Source of the DNA: Oscillospiraceae bacterium
GTDB lineage: Bacteria > Bacillota_A > Clostridia > Oscillospirales > CAG-272
Length of the DNA stretch: 36,132 nt
Direction of reading: 5' to 3'
Assembly (NCBI GenBank): GCA_015064665.1
Contig: SVRU01000022.1
Span: 1 to 36,132, forward strand
A model generated the notes under the pieces. It was not told the origin of the DNA, ran no database searches, and saw only the letters and a program-made list of their open reading frames with translations. Made by a program: the position numbers and the translations under genes. Of the stretch, positions 7,812 through 16,322 are shown piece after piece. Numbering within the stretch: the first letter of the stretch is position 1; every line of letters begins with the position of its first letter.

Positions 7812-9421
7812 CTCTTATCCTCGCTTCTTGCCATAAGGTTGTCAAACGACAGCCCGTATTTGTCGGCAATATCTTTCGCGTAGGATTTGCCGTCGGGCTT
7901 CATTCTGTGAATTTTGAAGGAACGCTCGCCCTCTTCCATTCCCGCAACAAGCGTATCGATTTTGACGCCGCCGTGCTCCAGGGAACGCTCGTTTATTTCG
8001 CCTATGCCGGAGGCGAGATCGTGTAAATGCGTGGAGAAAATTCCGCGCACTCGCATTGCCGCAAATCCCGCAAGTATCTCGGAGGCTATATAGGACGCCT
8101 CATACGCTCCGGTTGATGAGAGCGACTCGTCAAGAAGAATCATGCTGTCGGAATCCGCCGAGTCGAAAATCTCTCTGAGACGGGCGCATTCCTCACCGAG
8201 TCTTCCCTTATCTATCGTATCGTCCGCGCCCTCGGGGAAGTGCGTGAATATACCGCGCACGGGCGATATCTCGGCTTTTGTGGCAGGCACGGGAAGTCCA
8301 AGCTGCATCATAGCCTGAGCCGCGCCGACGGCAACGGTAATAACCGATTTTCCGCCGCGGTTGGGACCAGTAAGAACGAATATTCTCGCATCGTCGTCAA
8401 AGACGAATTCGTTAGTTATAATTCTCTCTTCGATTGCAAGAGCAACTCTCGGATTATAAATTTCCTCGGCAGAAAAAACCTTATCCGCCATCGGCTTGAC
8501 CTCGGGCATACATACCTTGCATCCGGGATGCGCCGCAAGCAGTCTTACAAGCTCGGCAGCGCGGCTTACGAATTCAATCTCGGGAAGCATTCTCAAAAGG
8601 AAGTCGGTATTATCGAGAACGTACTCGCCGACGATACTGCGCCAGCCCTTAACGGAGGAACGGAACACCTCCTCTATCGCACCGTTGAAGGCGCCTATCA
8701 AGGCTTCTTTTTTGTTATCGCTCTGCCCCTTTCCGAACGGAGAAAGCTCTGCTATACAGGTAAAGGCGTCGTTTTTGAAGGAAAGACGGAGTATTTTATC
8801 AAGCACCTTTCCGGATTTGAAGGTTTCGGAATTTATCGAAATAACTCCGGCCGAGGACGGACGAAGCTGATTATCGAGATTAACTCCAACGGTAATGCTC
8901 TTGACCTCGTGAACTCTTGAAGCGAGCTTATCGAGCTTTTCGTTAAGCTCCTTGTAATAATCCGACGAAGAAAGCTCTGATATAAAATCGGTAAGATTTA
9001 TAAACGCCTCGCTTCTCATTTTGTCGCGCACGGGCAAAAGTCCCTCGCAAAGTATATCTATGCAAGAAACGTAAAGCTCTATTTCGGTTATGCTGTAAAG
9101 ATATGAATCACCGGACGACGACAAATCGTTATCCAGACGGCGAAGCTCCTGAATATCGTCAAGAATCGGATGAACCTTCGCAAGAGTTTCCTTAATTTCG
9201 GGAACTCGAAGCATATCTTCAACCGTTTGCTGACGGTAAAGTATAACCTCGGGCTCCGAGGTGAAAAAATCGGTAAGCTCGCTGTTTTTAAGATTGAAAA
9301 GCTCGTTCAGTCCAAGCTCGTCACACACCGCCTCGGATATATTAGGCAGGTTTGTAATATCCGAATGATAATTCCTTGACTGCTCCGTAGGGTAAAGCAG
9401 GCTTATAAATCTTTCTTGCAT
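7808..9421 (-). CDS. MutS-family ATPase lacking the mismatch-recognition and Smr domains (537 aa)
   Basis: The C-terminal half carries the MutS ABC-type ATPase: Walker A GPNRGGKS near residue 351, Walker B ILLDESLSSTG near 429 and the H-loop STHLHDLA near 465. The N-terminal half is helical and resembles the MutS core/lever and clamp region. At 537 residues it is much shorter than MutS (about 850-900) or MutS2 (about 780). It lacks the N-terminal mismatch-binding domain with its Phe-x-Glu motif and the C-terminal Smr nuclease. It therefore belongs to the small MutS-related group whose role is unclear; mismatch repair should not be assumed. Start ATG at 9421 with GGAG 7 bases upstream. Its promoter is at 9546-9574. 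Confidence 0.85.
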   Translation of the reverse strand: MQERFISLLYPTEQSRNYHSDITNLPNISEAVCDELGLNELFNLKNSELTDFFTSEPEVILYRQQTVEDMLRVPEIKETLAKVHPILDDIQELRRLDNDLSSSGDSYLYSITEIELYVSCIDILCEGLLPVRDKMRSEAFINLTDFISELSSSDYYKELNEKLDKLASRVHEVKSITVGVNLDNQLRPSSAGVISINSETFKSGKVLDKILRLSFKNDAFTCIAELSPFGKGQSDNKKEALIGAFNGAIEEVFRSSVKGWRSIVGEYVLDNTDFLLRMLPEIEFVSRAAELVRLLAAHPGCKVCMPEVKPMADKVFSAEEIYNPRVALAIEERIITNEFVFDDDARIFVLTGPNRGGKSVITVAVGAAQAMMQLGLPVPATKAEISPVRGIFTHFPEGADDTIDKGRLGEECARLREIFDSADSDSMILLDESLSSTGAYEASYIASEILAGFAAMRVRGIFSTHLHDLASGIGEINERSLEHGGVKIDTLVAGMEEGERSFKIHRMKPDGKSYAKDIADKYGLSFDNLMARSEDKR

Positions 9422-9545
9422 TTTCTACTCCGTAATCCGCGCGTCCGCATGTGTTTTTTTACAATATACGGTAACGCCGCAAGCACAAGCCGCATCGGAT
9501 TGTGAAAAAGTCTTTTTGCCGCGCCACAGTACGTCTTATAAGAAC

Positions 9546-9574
9546 ATTATACCACAACACTCCGCCCGAAGCAA
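9546..9574 (-). promoter_or_regulatory. Sigma-A promoter for the mutS-like/coaW genes
   Basis: Minus strand: TTGCTT at 9574-9569, 17 bases, then TATAAT at 9551-9546 preceded by TGG (extended -10). It gives a leader of about 115 bases before the MutS-family start. Confidence 0.7.
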
Positions 9575-9626
9575 GTATATTTATAAAATGTTTAAAATTC
9601 TTTGTAAAATTATCAGTCGCACATAC

Positions 9627-9643
9627 TTGTGCATTTTGCACAA
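9627..9643. promoter_or_regulatory. Perfect 7-3-7 inverted repeat upstream of the virion genes
   Basis: TTGTGCA-TTT-TGCACAA is a perfect dyad in the divergent intergenic region, 53 bases outside the mutS-like promoter and 181 bases before the terminase small subunit start I prefer (69 bases before the TTACAGGAG site). Its size fits a dimeric repressor or activator site. It has no U-run in either direction, so it is not a terminator. No regulator gene is adjacent. The rest of 9422-9807 holds the minus-strand promoter and no other gene I can support. Confidence 0.45.
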
Positions 9644-9807
9644 CAAATTCGCTTTCCCGACTTGCTTTTTTGGGATGCGTTGTACTTACAGGAGAAAAAA
9701 GTTCTGATAGAATGAAATTGCCGAAGAGAAAACGGGTGCCGATTCCGGATACGCACCGCACACCTTGGGCAACACAGGCGAAGAAAGTACAGACGGAGAA
9801 ACGTGGA

Positions 9808-10161
9808 ATGAAGCGGGAAATAAAATACTCAAACGATATGCCCAGACTCCTCTACACCTTTTTCATCACCTTTTCCGACATGGGTATGCCGAGCTTTGAT
9901 AAATTTGCAAGAAGCATAGGTGCAACCCTTGACGACATTTTACAGTTCAGAAAACACAGAGAATTCGAAAGAGCGTATCGCGAATGCAACGAAATCAGGA
10001 GGGATTACCTTATAGACGCAGCGCTGACACGGCGGTACGATCCTTCATTTTCAAAATTTCTTCTGTCAGCGGAATTCGGAATGGGTGAAAAGGACAAGGA
10101 AAGGGAGGACACAGACCTCAAGGTAACGCTTGAGGTAATATCAGACGGAAATGAAGCTTAA
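9808..10161 (+). CDS. Probable phage terminase small subunit
   Basis: A 117-residue, mostly helical protein directly upstream of and overlapping the large terminase by 11 bases, the usual place for the small subunit that recognises DNA for packaging. The order SFDKFARSIGATLDDILQFRKHREFERAYRECNEIRRDYLIDAAL then DPSFSKFLLSAEFGMGEKD resembles the P22 gp3/DNA-packaging family: a helix-turn-helix-like segment, a coiled segment, then a short Phe-rich motif ending near 'GMGEKD'. I prefer the ATG at 9808 because CGGAGAAA precedes it at good spacing. An in-frame ATG at 9712 would add 32 basic residues; GGAG lies 17 bases before that one. Family assignment rests on pattern and position. Confidence 0.72.
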   Translation: MKREIKYSNDMPRLLYTFFITFSDMGMPSFDKFARSIGATLDDILQFRKHREFERAYRECNEIRRDYLIDAALTRRYDPSFSKFLLSAEFGMGEKDKEREDTDLKVTLEVISDGNEA

Positions 10162-11515
10162 TCTTTCGGTCACGAAGAAGCAGAAAAAATTTATAGACTC
10201 TTCGGAATCGGAGGTTCTGTTCGGCGGAGCTGCGGGAGGCGGAAAATCATACGGACAGATGGTTGACGCGCTGCTTTTTGCGCTCAAATATCCCGCATCA
10301 AAGCAATTGGTTTTAAGACGAACCTTTGCGGAGCTTGAAAAATCGCTTATTCGAACCTCACTCGCTCTCTTTCCAAGAGAAATCTATACTTTCAATTCCT
10401 CATCGCACACCGGTAAATTCAAAAACGGCTCTGTAATCGACTTCGGGTATTGCGCAACCGAAAACGACGTTTATCAATATCAAAGCGCAGAGTACGACGT
10501 AATAAGATTTGACGAGCTTACGCATTTCACCGAGGCGCAATACGTCTATCTGATATCACGTGTAAGGGGCGCAAACAACTATCCGAAACAGATAAAATCC
10601 TCGACCAACCCGGGCGGCATCGGGCACAGCTGGGTAAAATCACGGTTCATCGACCCAAGGGAAGCCGGCGTTTCTTTTCTCGGAGAGGACGGAATGAAAA
10701 GAATATTTATTCCCTCTCTGCTTGACGACAACAGCTTTCTGAAAAGCGGCGACCCCGAGTACAAAAAAAGACTCCTCGCCCTGCCCGAAAGAGAAAAAAA
10801 GGCGCTTCTTTACGGTGATTGGAACATTTTTGAGGGTCGGTATTTCTCGGAATTTTCACGTGAAAAGCATATTTGCGATCCGTTTGAAATTCCCGAAAGT
10901 TGGAGGAAATTCAGAACGATTGACTACGGACTTGACAGGCTCGTTTGCCTTTGGATAGCAATAAGCCCCGAAAACAAGGTCTACGTTTACCGCGAATTTT
11001 GCGCGTCCGACCTGCCGATAAGCGCCTCCTGCGCCGCAATTTTGGCAAGAACTCCAAAGGGCGAGAATATATACGCCACTCTCGCACCGCCTGACCTTTG
11101 GAGTCGGAGTCAGGAAACGGGAAGAACGAAAGCCTCGCTTTTCTCTGAATTCGGGGTCAATTTCACGAAAACGGCAAACGACAGAGAAACGGGCTGGCTT
11201 GCAATCAAGGAGCTTCTTCAGGATTTCGGAGGCGGAGCAAGGCTGCAAATTTTTTCGGTCTGTTGCGAGCTGATAAAATGTCTGCCCGCGCTTACCGTCG
11301 ATAAAATACGCCCCACGGATTGCGCAAACGAACCACACGAAATAACACACGCCCCCGACGCTCTGCGCGGATTTGCCATTTTCCACACGAGACCGACAGC
11401 AACCGGAGAGGCTCTTCGGCGCGCGGTATGGACGAGGGATATGTGGGAGGATTACAACGCCGCGGGTGATGAGGAGAAAAAATACTTAAAACGCAAATAC
11501 GGAGAACCAATTTGA
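10151..11515 (+). CDS. terL: Phage terminase large subunit (packaging ATPase/nuclease)
   Basis: The motor that pumps DNA into the capsid and cuts it. The 454-residue length is normal. The ATPase domain has Walker A GGAAGGGKS at 25-33, Walker B VIRFDE with D121/E122, and the coupling motif SSTNPGG near 150. The RNase H-like nuclease domain shows plausible metal ligands at D258 (TIDYG), D315 (PPDLW) and D403 (HAPDALRGF). All catalytic elements look intact, which argues against decay. Start ATG at 10151 overlaps the small subunit; the end overlaps the portal start by 4 bases. Confidence 0.95.
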   Translation: MKLNLSVTKKQKKFIDSSESEVLFGGAAGGGKSYGQMVDALLFALKYPASKQLVLRRTFAELEKSLIRTSLALFPREIYTFNSSSHTGKFKNGSVIDFGYCATENDVYQYQSAEYDVIRFDELTHFTEAQYVYLISRVRGANNYPKQIKSSTNPGGIGHSWVKSRFIDPREAGVSFLGEDGMKRIFIPSLLDDNSFLKSGDPEYKKRLLALPEREKKALLYGDWNIFEGRYFSEFSREKHICDPFEIPESWRKFRTIDYGLDRLVCLWIAISPENKVYVYREFCASDLPISASCAAILARTPKGENIYATLAPPDLWSRSQETGRTKASLFSEFGVNFTKTANDRETGWLAIKELLQDFGGGARLQIFSVCCELIKCLPALTVDKIRPTDCANEPHEITHAPDALRGFAIFHTRPTATGEALRRAVWTRDMWEDYNAAGDEEKKYLKRKYGEPI

Positions 11516-13317
11516 AAACAGAAAACACAAACAACGAAGCAAGGCTTGAATTTTTCACCTCGCTTTATGAAAACGCAAGCTCTTACAACGCGGATGCCGT
11601 TGAGCTTTACGAAAAGCATATGAATCAGTACCGTGGGTCAGACTGTATAGACGGCTCATCTGAAAGAGCGGTAACCGTTCGTAACATTACCTATGAAATA
11701 ATAGAAAGCCAGGTTTCCTCCGCTATTCCGCACCCTAAGGTAGACGCCGCCTGCTACAACGAGCGAAGAAACAGAAACGCGCTCGCTATCGAAAGGCTGC
11801 TCTATTCGATAAGGGACAAGCTTCCGTATGAGGAAATGAACGATATCGACGAGCGCTACACCTATATTTTCGGCGGAAGCGTTTGGTACGTGGAATGGGA
11901 CAATTCACTAAGGCTCGGCAAGGAGGTCGGAGGAGTCCGTCTCAACTGCATGTCGCCTATGAATTTTATACCTCAGCCCGGTATATCCTCGATAGACGAT
12001 ATGGAATATTGCTTTCTCAAGCTTACCGCAACACGCGGCGAGCTTATGAGAAGATACGGAATCGAAGAGGATATGCTGGAGCTTGCCGAATATGACGTTG
12101 AAGGCGACGGCGGCTCTGACACCGATACTGCAAATCTGATAGTTGCGTTTTATCGCGACGAGGACGGAGAAATCGGCAAATTCGTATTTTCGGGCTCGCT
12201 TACCCTTTTTGACATGCCGAAATACTACCGTCGGAAAATAAAGGTTTGCAAAGCCTGCGGAAAAAGAGAGGAGGACTGCCGCTGCAAGAGAAAAAAGATA
12301 GTAGACAAGGACGAAATTTACGAAAAGGTCTCAAGTGAAATTCTTTTGCGCGACGGAACGAAAATTCTTTCCTCGTCACCCGAAATAGAGGACGGGCGGT
12401 TGGTTAGCAAAAAGGGAGAGTTTCTTATGAAAGAAACCGAAATTCCCTACTACACCCCAAGCTCCTTTCCGATAGCCGTAAGAAAAAACACCTCTTTCGG
12501 CGATTCGCTTTTCGGTCAATCGGATTGCGAATACATCCGTCCCGAGCAGCAGGCGATAAACAAGATTGAATCGAGAATTCTTCAAAAGCTTCTGCGCGCG
12601 GCAATCACACCTATCGTGCCCGAGGATGCAAGTATTTCTCTTAACAACTCGGTTTTTGGGCAGGTAATTAAAATGAAGCCCGGCGAAAGCGCCTCTCAGT
12701 ACGGAAAAGTTGACACGACCCCCGACATATCGCAGGATATTGCGGAAGCGGAGAGACTTTACGACCATTCCAAGAGAATTCTCGGTATATCCGACGCTCT
12801 AGTCGGTCTTGACGCCTATACTCCCGAATCGGGTTATGCAAGACAGCTTAAAATTTCACAGGCTTCGGGCAGACTTGAATCAAAAAAGAAAATGAAGCAC
12901 ACGGCGTACGCAAAGCTCGACAGACTCATATTTGAGCAATACCTTGCCTTTGCAGACGAGCCGCGCTCGCTAAGCTTTCGCGACGCATACGGAAGAGTCC
13001 ATAACTATGAGTTTAACCGCTATGATTTTATTGAATACGATATCACGAGCGGCAAATATTACTATGACGACGCATATCTGTTCTCGGTGGATCTGAACGG
13101 CGGTGCAGAATATCAGAGAGAGGCTCTTTGGGAGAGAAATCTTGAAAACCTGAAGGCAGGAACGCTCGGTGACCCCACGCAAAACGTGACTCTTCTAAGA
13201 TATTGGCAATGTCAGGAGAGGGCGCACTATCCGTACGCAAGAGAAAACGTGGAATACTTCAGCATGGCAACCGAAGAAGAGAAAAACGAAATCCAAACGA
13301 TGAAGGGCGGTGATTGA
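11512..13317 (+). CDS. Phage portal protein with a Cys-rich insertion
   Basis: The portal is the dodecameric ring through which DNA enters and leaves the capsid and on which packaging docks. The 601-residue size, position right after terL and motifs such as IRPEQQAINKIESRILQKLLRAAITPIVPEDA and the TPESGYARQLKISQASGRLESKKKMKHTAYAKLDRLIFEQYLAF stem-like helix match podovirus-type portals. At residues 245-260 is an inserted VCKACGKREEDCRCKRKK segment with four Cys (C246, C249, C256, C258), a possible zinc knuckle. The start is a TTG overlapping the terL stop. The next gene begins at the base after the stop. Confidence 0.88.
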   Translation: MKTENTNNEARLEFFTSLYENASSYNADAVELYEKHMNQYRGSDCIDGSSERAVTVRNITYEIIESQVSSAIPHPKVDAACYNERRNRNALAIERLLYSIRDKLPYEEMNDIDERYTYIFGGSVWYVEWDNSLRLGKEVGGVRLNCMSPMNFIPQPGISSIDDMEYCFLKLTATRGELMRRYGIEEDMLELAEYDVEGDGGSDTDTANLIVAFYRDEDGEIGKFVFSGSLTLFDMPKYYRRKIKVCKACGKREEDCRCKRKKIVDKDEIYEKVSSEILLRDGTKILSSSPEIEDGRLVSKKGEFLMKETEIPYYTPSSFPIAVRKNTSFGDSLFGQSDCEYIRPEQQAINKIESRILQKLLRAAITPIVPEDASISLNNSVFGQVIKMKPGESASQYGKVDTTPDISQDIAEAERLYDHSKRILGISDALVGLDAYTPESGYARQLKISQASGRLESKKKMKHTAYAKLDRLIFEQYLAFADEPRSLSFRDAYGRVHNYEFNRYDFIEYDITSGKYYYDDAYLFSVDLNGGAEYQREALWERNLENLKAGTLGDPTQNVTLLRYWQCQERAHYPYARENVEYFSMATEEEKNEIQTMKGGD

Positions 13318-14043
13318 GTGGCAAAGAAAACAACTCTTGAGGATTTTGTAAAAAACTACGTACAAAGTAAAAAGAATTCCGAGAGCGACGAGGACTATCG
13401 CAAATGGTTAAAAACGAACGGTATTGATTCGGGCGCTATATACGATGAATCAATAAAGGATATAACGGCTGACTACGCAAAGGCAAAAAGCGAATACGGC
13501 GCTCTTGGCGAAAGCCTCGGAAATCTCGGACTTACAGCAAGCGGATATTCCGATTACCTGAACGGAAAGGCATATTCCGAAATGCAAAAAAGAAAAGCGG
13601 GGGCAAGAGGCCGGTACATCAAGAACGAAGCAGAAAACCGCAAGGGATACGGTGAATATCTTTCGAACCTTGCCAAAACAGAGGCTGCCGAGTATGAAAA
13701 CACGGTAAATGAAATCATAAGCTCAGGCATAATGGATTTCGACGAAGCGTACGAGCTTGCAATAGGCAAAGGCCTTAACGAAGCATCGGCGGAGCTTGCC
13801 GCAAAAGCTGCCGGCGACTCGGTGAGAAAAAAGGTTCGGGAAAACGCCCTCAAAACCATAGTCAGTCAGAATTTCGGCAAAACGCAAGCCAAAGAATACG
13901 CTCTCGCGCTCGGTCTGTCGGAGGCGGAAGCGGACGAGCTTGCCGACTATGCAAACAAGATAAACAGAGACAACTATTACAGCTCGGATTATCTGCAATA
14001 TCTTAAAGACAAATGGGCAAAGGAAGGCGAAGGGGAAAACTAA
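13318..14043 (+). CDS. Virion-associated helical protein, function unknown
   Basis: A 241-residue Ala/Glu/Lys-rich, almost wholly helical protein starting at a GTG immediately after the portal stop. The segment YGALGESLGNLGLTASGYSDYLNGKAYSEMQKRKAGARGRYI resembles uncharacterised proteins found after portals in Clostridia prophages (my recollection, not searched). No catalytic motif, signal peptide or membrane segment. Possible roles are an internal head or ejection protein, or an assembly chaperone. The acidic second gene downstream is a better scaffold candidate. Confidence 0.7.
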   Translation: MAKKTTLEDFVKNYVQSKKNSESDEDYRKWLKTNGIDSGAIYDESIKDITADYAKAKSEYGALGESLGNLGLTASGYSDYLNGKAYSEMQKRKAGARGRYIKNEAENRKGYGEYLSNLAKTEAAEYENTVNEIISSGIMDFDEAYELAIGKGLNEASAELAAKAAGDSVRKKVRENALKTIVSQNFGKTQAKEYALALGLSEAEADELADYANKINRDNYYSSDYLQYLKDKWAKEGEGEN

Positions 14044-14113
14044 AAGCATTTTTTAACTTTGCCTTTAAGCTGCCCACCCCACCTCAACAATCAAACTAAG
14101 AAAGGATTTTTAT

Positions 14114-14251
14114 ATGAAGAACAAAAACTATTCTCCGTATGGCACCTATAAGCCGACGAAAATCGATGCACCTAAAAACACCGCAAAGGACGAGCCCCGC
14201 GCGTCAAAAATCACCGGTGCAAACGATCTTCGAGGAGGAAAAAGCAAATGA
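14114..14251 (+). CDS. Tiny conserved-position protein (45 aa) in the head gene block
   Basis: Reads MKNKNYSPYGTYKPTKIDAP and continues basic and Pro/Lys-rich to GGKSK. A clear AAGAAAGGA ribosome binding site lies upstream, and its TGA overlaps the ATG of the next gene (ATGA), so it is very likely translated. No family recognised. A disordered basic peptide in this place could be a minor head protein or an assembly factor. The 70 bases before it (14044-14113) hold only its ribosome binding site. Confidence 0.6.
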   Translation: MKNKNYSPYGTYKPTKIDAPKNTAKDEPRASKITGANDLRGGKSK

Positions 14252-14706
14252 ACGACGGACAGATGCTTGATGAAGTAAATGAAAGTTTACAAAACAAACC
14301 GAAAGAAATTGACACGAGTGCCAACGAAGCCCCTATTGAAACCGAAAGTGCCGAAAGCACGGCTGACGGGGAGGACGGAATTGATTACGCTCTCGTCGTA
14401 AGCGAGGATCTCAGAATTCTAAGAGAAGAATTTCCCGAGCTTTCCGAAATTGAGGATATATGCGAGCTTAACGATCCGCTTCGTTACGCCGCTCTGCGCG
14501 ATCTCGGGCTTTCTCCCGAGGAGGCGTATCTCGCAACGTCGAAAAGACAAAAAAAGGACAACCGTTCGCATCTTTTTGCAACCAAGACGGTATCCGTGTC
14601 AAGAAACGGAGCAATGTCGGATTCCGAGCTTGCCGCGGCAAGAGAAATATTTACGGACATCTCGGATCGGGAAATAAGAAAACTTTACAAACGAGTTACA
14701 AAATAA
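14248..14706 (+). CDS. Probable capsid scaffold protein
   Basis: A 152-residue acidic protein. The first 60 residues are disordered and Glu/Ser/Thr-rich, the middle is helical (EDLRILREEFPELSEIEDICELNDPLRYAALRDLGLSPEEAYLAT), and it ends in a basic amphipathic helix (SDREIRKLYKRVTK). That layout, an acidic body with a short basic C-terminal helix that would touch the capsid protein, and the location two genes before the major capsid, are typical of scaffold proteins. No protease domain is present. Coupled to the 45-residue gene by an ATGA overlap. Confidence 0.65.
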   Translation: MNDGQMLDEVNESLQNKPKEIDTSANEAPIETESAESTADGEDGIDYALVVSEDLRILREEFPELSEIEDICELNDPLRYAALRDLGLSPEEAYLATSKRQKKDNRSHLFATKTVSVSRNGAMSDSELAAAREIFTDISDREIRKLYKRVTK

Positions 14707-14720
14707 AGAAAGGATAATTT

Positions 14721-15134
14721 ATGTTTAAACTTATTAAAATCACGGGAGCGAGAACTAACGTTCCCGAAACTGTAAGCGCCAAGATCGACGGCACGACCGC
14801 ATATTCGGCAGGATGCGTTTACTATTTGGGAGACGGTCAGCTTTCAAAATCGCCCCTCACCTCCTACGACCTTAAATTCATTGCACTCGAGTCGGTTGCA
14901 GAAAACAGCGGTAAGACCAAAATAAGCGGCTATCTTGTCACAGACAATATGGTTTTTGAAACAGACGTTTATAACGACGTCAACAGCATCAAGGTAGGCA
15001 ACATGCTTGCAGGATACCTTAACACTGACGGAGACGTAATCGGCGCAGACTCAATAGAGGGCTTGGACGCAGTGGTTCTCAACGCGGACGAAGCGCGTAC
15101 GAAGCACAAGATTCTCGTAGCTCTTAAGTGGTAA
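14721..15134 (+). CDS. Probable head decoration/cement protein
   Basis: A 137-residue, predicted all-beta protein immediately before the major capsid gene. It begins MFKLIKITGARTNVPETVSA and ends with a compact hydrophobic strand (KILVALKW). Position, size and beta content fit small capsid-stabilising proteins that bind the outside of HK97-fold shells. No enzyme motif is visible. Preceded by AAGAAAGGA. A minor capsid role other than decoration cannot be excluded. Confidence 0.6.
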   Translation: MFKLIKITGARTNVPETVSAKIDGTTAYSAGCVYYLGDGQLSKSPLTSYDLKFIALESVAENSGKTKISGYLVTDNMVFETDVYNDVNSIKVGNMLAGYLNTDGDVIGADSIEGLDAVVLNADEARTKHKILVALKW

Positions 15135-15152
15135 ATTTGAAAGGAGATAAAA

Positions 15153-16205
15153 ATGATAATTTATTCTAAATCCACAGCAACGAACAACGGCGCGATAGGA
15201 AAGCTTGAAACTCCTATCAAAATGATAATCGAGCATGAAAGCGACCTGCTCACAAAGAAGGGCGGAATATGCTCATGGCTCTATAACATTGAAAAGAGCG
15301 GTCGATTCGGAGAAACCATCGTCGGTCAGAACGAATTTGACGTTTTCAAGGCCGTAGCAGAAGGCGCGGGAGCGGAAAACGACAGCATTGACGAGGTTTA
15401 CCGCAAGTTTATCGAGCATATCCAGTTTATGAAGGAGTTCACCGTAACCGCTGAGATGATGGAGGATGCAAACTACGGTGTGGCGGCAGATGCTAAGCGC
15501 CGAGCGGAGAATTTCACACGCTCCTACTACAAGACCATAAATAAGATATGCGAACGCGCGCTCATCGGTGCTACAAGCGCATCGACGGTATTTGCAAGAG
15601 CAACGCTCGACCTTACGACCGCCGACGGACTTCCTCTTTTCTCCAAATCACACAAATGGGGAAATGCCGGTCAGAACCAGTCCAACTATTTCTACGGTGA
15701 CATTTTCTCAAGCGGTGAAGACGGCTCAAGAACAAGCTCCACTGCGGTATTCGAAGAAGCTCTCGGTGAACTTTCGGTAATACTCAGGAACATGAAGGAC
15801 GAAAACGGCGATCCGCTCGGATATACGGCGGACACGATAATCCTTCCCGGAAACAGACCCATTGCGGAAACTATTGCCAAAAAGGTGTGCGGCTCTCCCG
15901 GAGCACTCGGCAACGGTTATAACGATATCAACCTTCACTACGGCAACTGGAACGTCGTTATCCTTCCCAACTGGCAATCCAGCGACGACAGAGTAATGAT
16001 AATGTCTAGCGAGGCTAACAAAAACCTTTCGGGCAATATGTTCTTTAACCGCGTTCCCTTGACCGTATCGAGCTGGGTGGATAACCACACAGGAAACTAT
16101 ATCTGGAACGGAAGATGCCGCTTCGGCGTTGGTTTCGGTACTTACAAGCACATTTTGCTTGCAGTTGATTCGGCAAACAACCTGTCGGCTGCCACCAAGC
16201 TTTAA
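15153..16205 (+). CDS. HK97-fold major capsid protein
   Basis: A 350-residue shell protein. The N-terminal arm is followed by FTVTAEMMEDANYGVAADAKRRAENFTRSYYKTINKICERALIGA (the long spine helix region), then DGLPLFSKSHKWGNAGQNQSNYF. The second half has DTIILPGNRPIAETIAKK and WNVVILPNWQS...VMIMSSEANKNL, the A-domain and P-domain pattern of Mu-like/podovirus capsids. There is no N-terminal delta domain or protease-type extension, in keeping with a separate scaffold gene. Strong GAAAGGAG ribosome binding site. The gene is intact and is followed by a multi-hairpin structure. Confidence 0.88.
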   Translation: MIIYSKSTATNNGAIGKLETPIKMIIEHESDLLTKKGGICSWLYNIEKSGRFGETIVGQNEFDVFKAVAEGAGAENDSIDEVYRKFIEHIQFMKEFTVTAEMMEDANYGVAADAKRRAENFTRSYYKTINKICERALIGATSASTVFARATLDLTTADGLPLFSKSHKWGNAGQNQSNYFYGDIFSSGEDGSRTSSTAVFEEALGELSVILRNMKDENGDPLGYTADTIILPGNRPIAETIAKKVCGSPGALGNGYNDINLHYGNWNVVILPNWQSSDDRVMIMSSEANKNLSGNMFFNRVPLTVSSWVDNHTGNYIWNGRCRFGVGFGTYKHILLAVDSANNLSAATKL

Positions 16206-16214
16206 TTTTTAAAA

Positions 16215-16259
16215 GCCGACGGAAAATGCAGAGCTTTTCAGCTCTGTTATTCAGTCGGC
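16215..16259 (+). other. Nested hairpin in the capsid 3' intergenic region
   Basis: Outer 6-bp stem GCCGAC (16215-16220) with GTCGGC (16254-16259) encloses a perfect 7-bp hairpin CAGAGCT-TTTC-AGCTCTG (16229-16246). It immediately follows the major capsid stop codon and precedes the terminator-like hairpin. Seen directly; function is inferred (mRNA 3' end protection or part of a compound terminator). Confidence 0.5.
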
Positions 16260-16261
16260 GG

Positions 16262-16298
16262 AAAGGCGGAGCGCAAATTCTGCAATCCGCCTTTTCCG
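16262..16298 (+). terminator. Leaky terminator-like hairpin after the major capsid gene
   Basis: AAAGGCGGA (16262-16270) pairs with TCCGCCTTT (16286-16294) through a 15-base loop and is followed by a short U-run (TTTTCC). The weak U-run suggests partial termination, which would let the capsid be made in excess over downstream tail genes. Downstream genes have no visible promoter of their own. Confidence 0.5.
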
Positions 16299-16322
16299 AA
16301 AAATTAAGAAAGGAGATATTAT

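Noticed and set aside
9459..9761. 100-codon minus-strand frame over the MutS-like promoter region
   Set aside because: It overlaps the promoter at 9546-9574, has no ribosome binding site and no family-like sequence.
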